Assembly (NCBI GenBank): GCA_003160265.1
Contig: PLQY01000108.1
Coordinates: forward strand, 1-8,306
Length of the DNA stretch: 8,306 nt
Source of the DNA: Peptococcaceae bacterium
GTDB lineage: Bacteria > Bacillota > DSM-12270 > Thermacetogeniales > Thermacetogeniaceae
Direction of reading: 5' to 3'
Shown: one piece after another, positions 1-5,237 of the stretch
Layout: every line of letters begins with the position of its first letter
Position numbering within the stretch: the first letter of the stretch is position 1
Translations under genes and position numbers: made by a program
Notes under the pieces: generated by a model
Seen by the model: the letters and a program-made list of their open reading frames with translations, nothing else
What the model was told of the DNA's origin: nothing
The model's database searches: none

Positions 1-34
1 ACGACTGCGGCAGAAATCCTGATGCCGGGTGCAC

Positions 35-80
35 GACCCGCTAAAGCGGGTACCCCGTTGCGAGGGGTACCCGGCGGGTC
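35..80. repeat. Nested inverted repeat downstream of modA
   Basis: Two nested palindromes lie just past the 3' end of modA. The outer arms are GACCCGC (35-41) and GCGGGTC (74-80). The inner arms are GGGTACCCC (48-56) and GGGGTACCC (64-72), a perfect 9-bp stem around a 7-nt loop. The left half can also fold alone as ACCCGC/GCGGGT around TAAA (36-51), so the element has two mutually exclusive folds. No T-run follows on either strand, so it is not a classic intrinsic terminator. It may protect the modA mRNA 3' end or be a dispersed REP-like element. Only one copy is visible here. The rest of 1-145 shows no convincing gene; any modB start would lie beyond the window edge. Confidence 0.6.
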
Positions 81-145
81 AGAGGGGGATGATACCACAA
101 TCAAGTTTCGATCAGTTATGCCCGAAGATTAGAATCAAAGATCTT

Positions 146-943
146 TTATTTTACGCTGAAGCCGTACTTCACAAAGATCGCCTGGGCAGCGCTGCTGAAC
201 AGAAAATTCTCGTAGCTCTGGCTGGCGGCCGCATTCTTGCTGGCCTGGATGACTGCCACCGGGTAGAGCACCTTGGCGTTGATATCATCCGGGGCGTTCG
301 CCACTACGTTGACTTTGGTGGAGGCCATGGCGTCGGTCGCATACACGATGCCGGCGTCAACATTCCCCGTCTCCACGTCCGTCAAGACCGTGTCCACTTC
401 GCTGGTCATGATCTCCTTGGGTTTTACCTGGGCTGCGATGTTGTCTTCATTGAAAACCATTACGGCATACATGCCGGCGGGGACAGAACTGGGGTCGCCG
501 ATGGCCACCTTTGTCACATTAGCGTTGGCCAGGTCCTGAAAACTAGTGATGCCCAAAGTGCTGCCTGTCGGTACAATCAGCACCACCTTGTTGCCCAGCA
601 GGTCTTTGCGGGTGTCATCCAGCAGCAGTTGCTCCTTCTGCAGGGCGTCCATCTGCTGGGCAGCCGCCGAGAGGAAAACATCGACCGGAGCGCCGTTCTC
701 GATCTGTTGTTGCAGGGCGCCGGACCCACCGAAGGTTGCCGTGATGGTTACGTTGAGATTTTCTTTCATGTAGAGGCTGTCAACATCTTTCAGGACGTCT
801 GTCAGGCTAGATGCGGCGGAAACAGTCAGGGACACGGGTTGCTGTGCAGCGGGTGGCGCCGCCTTCGGGGCGCATCCGGCCACGGTCGCCAGAACCAACA
901 GCAGGGCCAAAACCATACAGGCAATACCAGTTGGTCTCTTCAA
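146..943 (-). CDS. modA: Molybdate ABC transporter substrate-binding lipoprotein ModA
   Basis: This is the extracytoplasmic receptor that captures molybdate and hands it to the ModB permease and ModC ATPase, neither of which is in the window. The product is 265 aa, normal for ModA. Residues 1-24 form a lipoprotein signal: K2/R3, a hydrophobic core, and lipobox V-A-G-C with C24 as the lipidated cysteine. A short Ala/Pro linker follows. Family motifs are AASSL (43-47), FGGSG (71-75), the IENGAP-VDVF block (81-90), VPAGMYA (154-160) and GIVYATDA (198-205). The Ser residues of the first two blocks and Y201 correspond to oxyanion-contacting positions in E. coli ModA. The start is TTG at 943, preceded by GAAAGGA (954-960) with a 10-nt gap. 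The only nearby ATG (953) is out of frame and abuts the SD, and Met10 would drop the basic n-region. Expression is probably controlled by the long structured leader upstream. Tungstate binding cannot be excluded, but the motifs are ModA-like rather than TupA-like. Confidence 0.93.
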   Translation of the reverse strand: MKRPTGIACMVLALLLVLATVAGCAPKAAPPAAQQPVSLTVSAASSLTDVLKDVDSLYMKENLNVTITATFGGSGALQQQIENGAPVDVFLSAAAQQMDALQKEQLLLDDTRKDLLGNKVVLIVPTGSTLGITSFQDLANANVTKVAIGDPSSVPAGMYAVMVFNEDNIAAQVKPKEIMTSEVDTVLTDVETGNVDAGIVYATDAMASTKVNVVANAPDDINAKVLYPVAVIQASKNAAASQSYENFLFSSAAQAIFVKYGFSVK

Positions 944-953
944 AGACGATCAT

Positions 954-960
954 TCCTTTC
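954..960 (-). promoter_or_regulatory. Ribosome binding site that fixes the modA TTG start
   Basis: GAAAGGA on the minus strand sits 10 nt before the TTG at 943. It decides for TTG over the out-of-frame ATG at 951-953, which directly touches the SD and opens only a short unrelated frame. Confidence 0.65.
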
Positions 961-1005
961 GTTTTTACTCAAGATGAATGGGTCTGACATAACTTCACTC
1001 CGGCA

Positions 1006-1067
1006 CCCGGGAACAGCACTCCCCGGGCATTGGCTTCAGTAGGGGATTGCTTTCCCTCCACTGAAGC
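1006..1067 (-). other. Two strong hairpins between the terminator and the modA RBS
   Basis: In transcript order the first hairpin has a perfect 8-bp stem GCTTCAGT/ACTGAAGC (1060-1067 with 1033-1040), with an inner GC-rich stem that can extend it. The second pairs CCCGGGGA with TTCCCGGG (1020-1027 with 1006-1013), 8 bp counting one G-U pair, around a 6-nt loop. Neither is followed by a U-run, so neither looks like an intrinsic terminator. They do not cover the SD at 954-960 directly. Their role is unknown; mRNA processing, stability or a second regulatory fold are possible. Confidence 0.5.
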
Positions 1068-1109
1068 GGAGGAGAAGCGGGGGCATTAGAGCGGGTAGTC
1101 ATCTGTGGT

Positions 1110-1140
1110 AAAATAAAAAGAGGGGCAGGCAACACCTACC
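1110..1140 (-). terminator. Intrinsic terminator-like hairpin downstream of the moco aptamer
   Basis: On the minus strand GGTAGG (1135-1140) pairs with CCTGCC (1124-1129), one G-U pair included, around loop TGTTG. CCTC and then TTTTTATTTT (1110-1119) follow, so a GC-rich stem leads into a U-rich tract. It lies after the aptamer and well before modA, where a transcription-terminating expression platform would be. The stem is short (6 bp) and four nucleotides separate it from the U-run, so it may be a moderate terminator whose strength depends on upstream folding. Confidence 0.6.
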
Positions 1141-1183
1141 AAGATGGCGCCTTACCCGGCCCGGATCAAACCATGTATCACCA

Positions 1184-1284
1184 GCATCCACTCCTTTCCA
1201 AAAGGAGGCGCAGTCGTTTCCAACTGCACCCTGTCGGCCGGCTACCATACCTCTGAAGTTTAGGTATCCCGGCTCGGAGTGCAT
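1184..1284 (-). ncRNA. Moco (molybdenum cofactor) riboswitch aptamer
   Basis: The minus-strand RNA shows the hallmarks of the moco RNA motif, a candidate riboswitch that responds to molybdenum cofactor. An outer P1 pairs CACTCC (1276-1281) with GGAGTG (1189-1194). One arm has GCCGG (1269-1273) pairing with CCGGC (1237-1241), and above it an almost canonical 11-nt tetraloop receptor, CCUAAA (1259-1264) opposite UAUGG (1245-1249). The other arm is a 9-bp stem, GTGCAGTTG (1221-1229) with CGACTGCGC (1208-1216), capped by GAAA (1217-1220), which suits docking into the receptor. GCCTCC and GGAAAGGAG complete the 3' part. Known moco RNAs control molybdate transport, Moco synthesis and Moco enzymes; here the downstream gene is modA. 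The intact GAAA arm favours the standard Moco form over the reported Tuco (tungsten cofactor) variant, which lacks one stem, but that distinction is from memory. Confidence 0.85.
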
Positions 1285-1322
1285 AACTTAAGCATACTTA
1301 AACTAACGTAACCTAACATCTA

Positions 1323-1350
1323 TTTGGTAAATCTATTATATTGTTTGGTA
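1323..1350. promoter_or_regulatory. Direct repeat TTTGGTA flanking the modA -10, possible operator
   Basis: The heptamer TTTGGTA occurs at 1323-1329 and again at 1344-1350. The 21-bp period is two helical turns, so both copies face the same side of the DNA. One copy lies beside the modA start site and the other inside the -35/-10 spacer, with the -10 between them. This geometry fits binding of a dimeric regulator, most simply the divergently encoded HTH-PBP protein. It is a hypothesis from position and spacing only; no consensus site for this regulator family is known to me. Confidence 0.35.
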
Positions 1351-1363
1351 TAGTTAAACGCAA
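1335..1363 (-). promoter_or_regulatory. modA promoter (sigma-A type)
   Basis: The minus strand carries a perfect -10 TATAAT (1335-1340) and a -35 TTGCGT (1358-1363) separated by exactly 17 bp. The predicted start is near 1328, which places the whole moco aptamer and terminator in the transcript. The promoter lies in the AT-rich divergent region shared with the HTH-PBP regulator gene, so a protein bound here could affect both directions. Confidence 0.75.
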
Positions 1364-1391
1364 GAAAAATAATCGAAAATGAGGGGAAAAT

Positions 1392-2321
1392 ATGTCAGGT
1401 AGCATCTCTTACACCCCCAGCGAGGTCGCCGAGATCTTGAAGATCTCCAAGTTCACCGTCTACGAACTGATCAAGCGCGGTGAACTGGCCGCCTATCACG
1501 TCGGGCGCAAGGTCAGGGTGGAGGCCCCGGATCTGGAGGTTTTCAAACAGAGGACGAAGGGAGTAACCCGGCAGGGATCAGGGAACATACCGGAATCAGT
1601 TGTGCCTGTAGCCGAACCGGTGATCATCTGCGGCCAGGATGCGATTCTCGACATTCTGGTCCGGCGGCTGGAAAGAGAGTTGCCCGGGAACAACTGCCTG
1701 CGCGCTCACATGGGCAGCATCAACGGACTGCTGGCCATATACTACGGCAAGGCAAACGTGGCCACGGCGCACCTCTGGGATGGCGATACCGACGAGTACA
1801 ACCTTCCCTACATCCGGCGCATCCTCCCCGGACAAAAGATGGTGATCATCAACCTGGTTTTCCGTACTCAGGGCTTTTATGTGGCGGGGGGAAATCCCCT
1901 GGGGATCGGCAGGTGGGCCGACCTGATCAGGCCTGGCATCCGGTTCGCCAACCGGGAGCCGGGCTCCGGAACCAGGGTGCTGCTTGACGAACAGTTACGC
2001 AAGTTGGATATCGACCACTATCAGATAACTGGCTACGACAATGTGGAAACAACTCATCTGGCTGTCGCCAGTTGTGTCGCCAGGGGCGCCGCCGATGTCG
2101 GGCTGGGCGCAGAATCGGTGGCCACCCAGGTTAAGGGCCTGGACTTCGTTCCCCTGCAGAAAGAGCGCTACGACCTGGTAATGCGCAAGGAAGACCTGGA
2201 CAAGCCTTATGGAAAGGCCATTTTGACTCTGCTCCGCTCGACATCCTTCCGCAACGAAGTGAGTGGCATGGGCAGGTATGACCTCTCGCAGATGGGAAAA
2301 TTAATCGCCGAAGTATATTAG
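1392..2321 (+). CDS. Excisionase-type HTH and PBP-like domain transcriptional regulator
   Basis: The product is a 309-aa one-component regulator, predicted cytosolic with no signal peptide or membrane segment. Residues about 7-52 form a MerR/excisionase-like helix-turn-helix (YTPSEVAEIL, then SKFTVYELIKRGEL, then GRKVRV). After a variable linker, residues about 77-285 match the PBP-like ligand domain often fused to such HTH modules or to MoeA-type proteins. Typical blocks are GSINGLLA (108-115), AHLWDGDTDEYN (126-137), RTQGFYV (158-164), NREPGSGTR (187-195) and a C-terminal region rich in GAADVGLG (232-239). Proteins of this architecture are commonly annotated as molybdate-binding regulators; the ligand here is inferred from the divergent modA. 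ATG 1392 is chosen because GAGGGG (1381-1386) precedes it by 5 nt. It probably regulates modA and perhaps itself from the shared 1285-1391 region. Confidence 0.85.
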   Translation: MSGSISYTPSEVAEILKISKFTVYELIKRGELAAYHVGRKVRVEAPDLEVFKQRTKGVTRQGSGNIPESVVPVAEPVIICGQDAILDILVRRLERELPGNNCLRAHMGSINGLLAIYYGKANVATAHLWDGDTDEYNLPYIRRILPGQKMVIINLVFRTQGFYVAGGNPLGIGRWADLIRPGIRFANREPGSGTRVLLDEQLRKLDIDHYQITGYDNVETTHLAVASCVARGAADVGLGAESVATQVKGLDFVPLQKERYDLVMRKEDLDKPYGKAILTLLRSTSFRNEVSGMGRYDLSQMGKLIAEVY

Positions 2322-2326
2322 TGCTG

Positions 2327-2346
2327 TTTCAAGCCTTTGCTTGAAA
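2327..2346. repeat. Perfect inverted repeat after the regulator gene
   Basis: TTTCAAGC (2327-2334) and GCTTGAAA (2339-2346) form an 8-bp stem with loop CTTT, starting 6 nt after the regulator stop. A run of only four A bases overlaps its 3' edge and no T-run follows, so it is at best a weak terminator. It could stabilise the mRNA end or be a binding site near the next promoter. Confidence 0.45.
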
Positions 2347-2369
2347 ATGAGCGGTATTAATCTAAAAAA

Positions 2370-2378
2370 TGGTATAAT
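2370..2378 (+). promoter_or_regulatory. Extended -10 promoter of the Asp-box lipoprotein gene
   Basis: TGG followed by TATAAT (2373-2378) gives a perfect extended -10 element. No good -35 lies at 16-18 bp (GCGGTA at 2351-2356 is poor), which is tolerated when TGn is present. The start would be near 2385, leaving a leader of about 45 nt with AGGAGG at 2417-2422. This makes the lipoprotein gene its own transcription unit rather than an operon partner of the regulator. Confidence 0.6.
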
Positions 2379-2430
2379 ACGTAGTGAATAGCCAGACATC
2401 ACCACCTTGCATCACCAGGAGGATTGATCA

Positions 2431-3630
2431 ATGAAAAAAGTGCTCAAGATCCTGCCGATCCTTTTACTGTTCCTGGCCGTGGCTGCCGGCTGCGCCAAAC
2501 ATGCCCAACCGCCGCCGCCGAGCAATGTCCCCGCGCCGGTTCAGTCCGCCAAAGCCAACCCGGCCAAGACCATTGGCGCCACCAATGCCTCCGTGTTTTT
2601 CCTCAGCAACCAACTGGGATGGGTTGCCGTCAATCTGGAAGGACAACAGCCGGCGGCCAGCGTCATCCTGCACACCGGGGACGGCGGACAGAACTGGGTG
2701 CAGTTGAACTCCCCGGGCCTGTCGGTCGTCCAGCAACTGGCCTTTCCTGATGCCCAGCACGGTTGGGTACTGGCTACAACTGACGCCGCCGGCAATAATA
2801 CGCGCTGCGCCGTCATGGCCACGGCCGACGGCGGACAGACCTGGACACAGCAGTGGACAGGAGAGCTTCAACAGGGGGGCCGGGCATATCAGATGCAGTT
2901 CCTGGATACTAGCAACGGCTTCGCCCTGATCGGCGACACCCTTATAGCCACGATGGATGGCGGCGCCAACTGGGTACAGCGCCCCATCGCACAGGGCATG
3001 AGCGGCTTCAGTTTCAGCAACAGCCTGATTGGTTGGGCGGTTGGAGCCAACTCCATCTGGCACACCACCGACGGGGGAGTGACCTGGCACAGTCAATGGA
3101 CGATACCGGACAAGATCAAAAGCGAGTTCCCCGACGATGGAGGCGTTGTCACCTTTGTCTCCCCCAACGCCGGTTGGGCGCTGATCCAGGGAGAATCGTC
3201 CATGCAGCAGACCTCCAAGCTGGTCCTGCATACGGATGACGGCGGCAGCACCTGGACGACTACCAGCGCCTACCTCACGCCAGCCGATCAGGCCAATCTC
3301 CCGGCGGCGCCCCACTATACCACGTCGTGCTTTGTACCGGTGAGCGCGACCACCGCCCTGCTGGCAGCATCGCCTCCCACCGACTACCCGGTACTGTATA
3401 GCACAGTCGACAATGGGAGCAACTGGGAAACGCTCAGCGATGGGATGACCGGCGCTTCGGGCCTGCCCAAGGGCACCTGGGGAGACCTCAGTTTCGTCAA
3501 CGGGAGCGAGGGCTGGGCTGCGGTCATTACCCAGACCCCGACTCAGTCGGGCAGCAGCAACACCGTCAGCAACGTGGCCCTGCTGCACACCCTGAACGGC
3601 GGCAAGACCTGGAGCAACCAGCTCCCATAA
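2431..3630 (+). CDS. Lipoprotein with seven Asp-box (Ycf48/BNR-like) repeats
   Basis: The product is a 399-aa predicted lipoprotein: MKK n-region, hydrophobic core, lipobox A-A-G-C with C21, then a Pro/Ala-rich linker (about 25-45). The rest is a beta-propeller-type repeat protein. Seven Asp-boxes of the form hT-x-DGG-xx-W occur at 81-89, 130-138, 173-181, 211-219, 267-275, 324-332 (D-N-G variant) and 386-394 (N-G-G variant). Most are preceded by the GW motif of Ycf48/BNR-like repeats (63-64, 111-112, 201-202, 248-249, 361-362; GF at 163-164). Asp-boxes are structural turns, seen in sialidases, sortilins and the photosystem II assembly factor Ycf48, and do not themselves show enzyme activity; I see no sialidase catalytic set. 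The protein should sit on the outer face of the cytoplasmic membrane, perhaps as a binding or assembly scaffold. ATG 2431 follows AGGAGG by 8 nt. Confidence 0.85.
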   Translation: MKKVLKILPILLLFLAVAAGCAKHAQPPPPSNVPAPVQSAKANPAKTIGATNASVFFLSNQLGWVAVNLEGQQPAASVILHTGDGGQNWVQLNSPGLSVVQQLAFPDAQHGWVLATTDAAGNNTRCAVMATADGGQTWTQQWTGELQQGGRAYQMQFLDTSNGFALIGDTLIATMDGGANWVQRPIAQGMSGFSFSNSLIGWAVGANSIWHTTDGGVTWHSQWTIPDKIKSEFPDDGGVVTFVSPNAGWALIQGESSMQQTSKLVLHTDDGGSTWTTTSAYLTPADQANLPAAPHYTTSCFVPVSATTALLAASPPTDYPVLYSTVDNGSNWETLSDGMTGASGLPKGTWGDLSFVNGSEGWAAVITQTPTQSGSSNTVSNVALLHTLNGGKTWSNQLP

Positions 3631-3641
3631 TTGGTCATTGG

Positions 3642-3679
3642 CTGCGGGCCGTTTGGCTCCTGAGCAGTTACAATACTTC
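3642..3679. terminator. Weak hairpin between convergent genes
   Basis: The 49-bp gap between the lipoprotein and kinase genes contains CTGC-GGGCC (3642-3650), loop GTTT, then GGCTC (3655-3659) and GCAG (3664-3667), followed on the plus strand by a T-rich but interrupted stretch. The pairing includes a wobble and an asymmetric bulge. A terminator is expected here for both genes, but this one is only moderately convincing. Confidence 0.3.
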
Positions 3680-5110
3680 TTATACTGCCGGAAGGTTGAT
3701 CTTGAACGTGCACCCCCGGCCGGGAGCGCTGTCGACCTCGATCCAGCCATCATGAGCCCGGACGATGCCGTAGGCCACCGGTAAGCCCAGCCCGATGCCC
3801 TTGCCTGGCCGCTTGGTGGTATAGAAGGGCTCGAAGATGCGGGACCGGTCGCTTTCCTCGATACCGGCGCCGGTGTCGGACACCGAGAGACAGGTGAACC
3901 TGCTGCGCCCATGTACTCCACATTCTTTCAGACCGGGCGTTAGTCCGGATGTGGAGGAGGGCACCCGAACGCCCGTCTGTCCGGAACGAACTGCGGATAA
4001 GTTTTCAGTCCTGATGGTGAGGGTGCCCCCATCCGGCATGGCATCCCGGGCATTCAACACCAGGTTGGCAATCGCCTGGTCGAGGGCGGCGGTATCGGCG
4101 TTCACCATCCATAGATGCGGGCTCGTCTCCAGCCTGATGTCAATACTCCCGCCCAGCATCTGCGGCAGCATCTTCCCGAGTTCATCCACTCTCTGGTTCA
4201 AGTCTGTGGGAACCTTGAAGAGGGGGAACCGGCAACTGAACAACAGCAACTGCCTGGTAAGATTGGCACAGATCAGGGCGCTGTTCCGGATCCTTGACAA
4301 TGCCCGGTGCAAGGGATTATCCCTGGAGAGTCCGGGCAGGAAGAGGTCGACGCAGGCATAGATCACCGTCAACTGGTTGTTCAGTTCGTGGGCCATGCCT
4401 CCTGCCAGCAGGCCCACCGCATCTATCTTCTCGACCTGGAACCGCCCGGCCTGAGCCTGGAGTTCGTCTTCTCCACGCCCGGGCGGGATAAGTATCTCAT
4501 CCTTCAGCTCGCCTTCGGAGATGTCGCGGGGTGCCACCAGTACTAAAAACTCCTCCTGGCAGACGACGGTCCTGGTTTCGATCTCCGCCCAGCGCATCTG
4601 TCCGGCCTTGGAAACGATCTTGACAGAAAAGGTCGATGCCGACACCTCTCCACGACGGTGCGCTTCATAGCGCTCTTTGACGATCTCCCGAAAATCCGGG
4701 TGTAAGAGCCTCCATAAATTTACTTTTTTGAGTTCATTCGCCGTATACCCGGCAAAGGAGCAGGAGCACGGGTTGACCAGGCGCGGGCGCCTTCTTTGGA
4801 TAACAAAAAGAAAAGCTGGCGACACTTCCGCCAGCAACCTGTAATCGAGTAAGTCTTTCCTGAGGCCGGCCTCCCGTTTCCGGTGTTCCAGAAGCTCCTT
4901 TTCCATTGCCTGGTTGACAGTTGTCAGTTCCCGCAGTTGCTCCCTCAACTGACTGGGGGAGTACTCACTGCCGAAACCGGTTTCTTCATGCACCTGCCCG
5001 TACATGATATCCGGGACCCGCTCTGCCATCCCGTACAGCCTGGTGGCCACCTGTCCGGAATTAATCGTCATTCCTCGACCCCCCTGCCGGAAATAATCGA
5101 TCTTTACCAT
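3680..5110 (-). CDS. Soluble PAS-domain sensor histidine kinase, orphan
   Basis: The 476-aa protein has no membrane segment, so it should sense a cytosolic signal. Residues about 52-90 are charged and likely coiled coil. Residues about 91-198 form a PAS domain (GYTANEL at 121-127, W133, then KIVSKAGQMRWAEI) ending in the usual ARDIS-like linker, here APRDIS. The dimerisation and phosphoacceptor helix carries H241 in GGMAHELNN. The ATPase domain has the N-box NLVLNARDAM (349-358), G1 box DTGAGI (412-417), F-box FEPFYTTK (426-433) and G2 box GKGIGLGL (436-443), so all catalytic motifs are present. The set resembles NtrB-like PAS kinases. A poorly conserved insertion (about 374-404) sits before the G1 box. 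No response regulator adjoins it in the window. The start is uncertain: ATG 5110 has no clear SD, whereas ATG 5071 (residue 14) has GGGGGG 7 nt upstream. Confidence 0.88.
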   Translation of the reverse strand: MVKIDYFRQGGRGMTINSGQVATRLYGMAERVPDIMYGQVHEETGFGSEYSPSQLREQLRELTTVNQAMEKELLEHRKREAGLRKDLLDYRLLAEVSPAFLFVIQRRRPRLVNPCSCSFAGYTANELKKVNLWRLLHPDFREIVKERYEAHRRGEVSASTFSVKIVSKAGQMRWAEIETRTVVCQEEFLVLVAPRDISEGELKDEILIPPGRGEDELQAQAGRFQVEKIDAVGLLAGGMAHELNNQLTVIYACVDLFLPGLSRDNPLHRALSRIRNSALICANLTRQLLLFSCRFPLFKVPTDLNQRVDELGKMLPQMLGGSIDIRLETSPHLWMVNADTAALDQAIANLVLNARDAMPDGGTLTIRTENLSAVRSGQTGVRVPSSTSGLTPGLKECGVHGRSRFTCLSVSDTGAGIEESDRSRIFEPFYTTKRPGKGIGLGLPVAYGIVRAHDGWIEVDSAPGRGCTFKINLPAV

Positions 5111-5145
5111 TTATGGTGATTACCTATTAGGCTATTTCGCCAAAA

Positions 5146-5172
5146 CAGGAAAATCTCCTGCAAGATTTCCTG
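5146..5172. repeat. Inverted repeat in the kinase/beta-CASP divergent region
   Basis: CAGGAAAATCT (5146-5156) and AGATTTCCTG (5163-5172) pair over 10 bp with a single bulged A, around loop CCTGCA. On the minus strand the hairpin is followed by TTTT, so it could act weakly as an attenuator in the kinase leader. It could instead be a protein operator between the two divergent genes. I could not place confident promoters for either gene around it. Confidence 0.4.
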
Positions 5173-5225
5173 ATAAATTCTATATTCTCACATTATTACA
5201 TTTGGTGGGATCACCGAAAAGAAAC

Positions 5226-5231
5226 GGAGGG
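5226..5231 (+). promoter_or_regulatory. Ribosome binding site that fixes the TTG start of the beta-CASP gene
   Basis: GGAGGG lies 6 nt before TTG 5238. It selects this codon over the TTG at 5202, which would add 12 residues of unrelated, Lys-rich sequence and would place this SD inside the coding region. Confidence 0.75.
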
Positions 5232-5237
5232 AAAAAA

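Larger units (their letters stand above)
944..1328 (-). other. Long structured 5' leader of modA, no protein gene
   Basis: About 385 nt separate the predicted modA transcription start (near 1328) from its start codon. No convincing protein gene lies here on either strand. In transcript order it contains a small inverted repeat TTAAG/CTTAA (1288-1301), the moco aptamer (about 1184-1284), a terminator-like hairpin (1110-1140), two additional stable hairpins (1033-1067 and 1006-1027), and the ribosome binding site. The leader is much longer than translation needs, as expected for an RNA-controlled operon. Features inside it are listed separately. Confidence 0.75.

Noticed and set aside
1..105. 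Minus-strand open frame to the left edge, possible start of modB
   Set aside because: The frame runs through the nested palindrome and reads as Pro/Gly/Arg-rich sequence with no membrane segment and no SD; it does not look like an ABC permease N-terminus.
29..1042. Long plus-strand open frame of 337 codons opposite modA
   Set aside because: It is antisense to modA and its riboswitch leader, has no SD, and its composition (Gln/His/Gly-rich) is what antisense reading of a GC-rich gene gives. modA is recognised by motif.
1041..1091. Possible 16-codon upstream frame starting MPPLLL in the modA leader
   Set aside because: It has no ribosome binding site and lies within the hairpin region; chance ATG is the simpler explanation.
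1099..1284. Minus-strand 61-codon frame in the modA leader
   Set aside because: Its ATG lies in the P1 flank of the moco aptamer and the frame runs through structured RNA and the terminator; no SD. A leader peptide is not needed to explain the region.
1285..1391. E. coli-type ModE box
   Set aside because: There are TATA-like stretches, but no palindrome matching the ModE consensus as I recall it; the TTTGGTA direct repeat is a better operator candidate.
2431..3630. Sialidase function for the Asp-box protein
   Set aside because: Asp-boxes are structural only. I see no Arg triad, catalytic Tyr/Glu pair or FRIP-type motif.
2464..3921. Minus-strand open frame of 485 codons across the lipoprotein and kinase ends
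   Set aside because: It overlaps two convincing genes in other frames, has no family motif and reads as Gly/Arg/Ala-rich shadow sequence.
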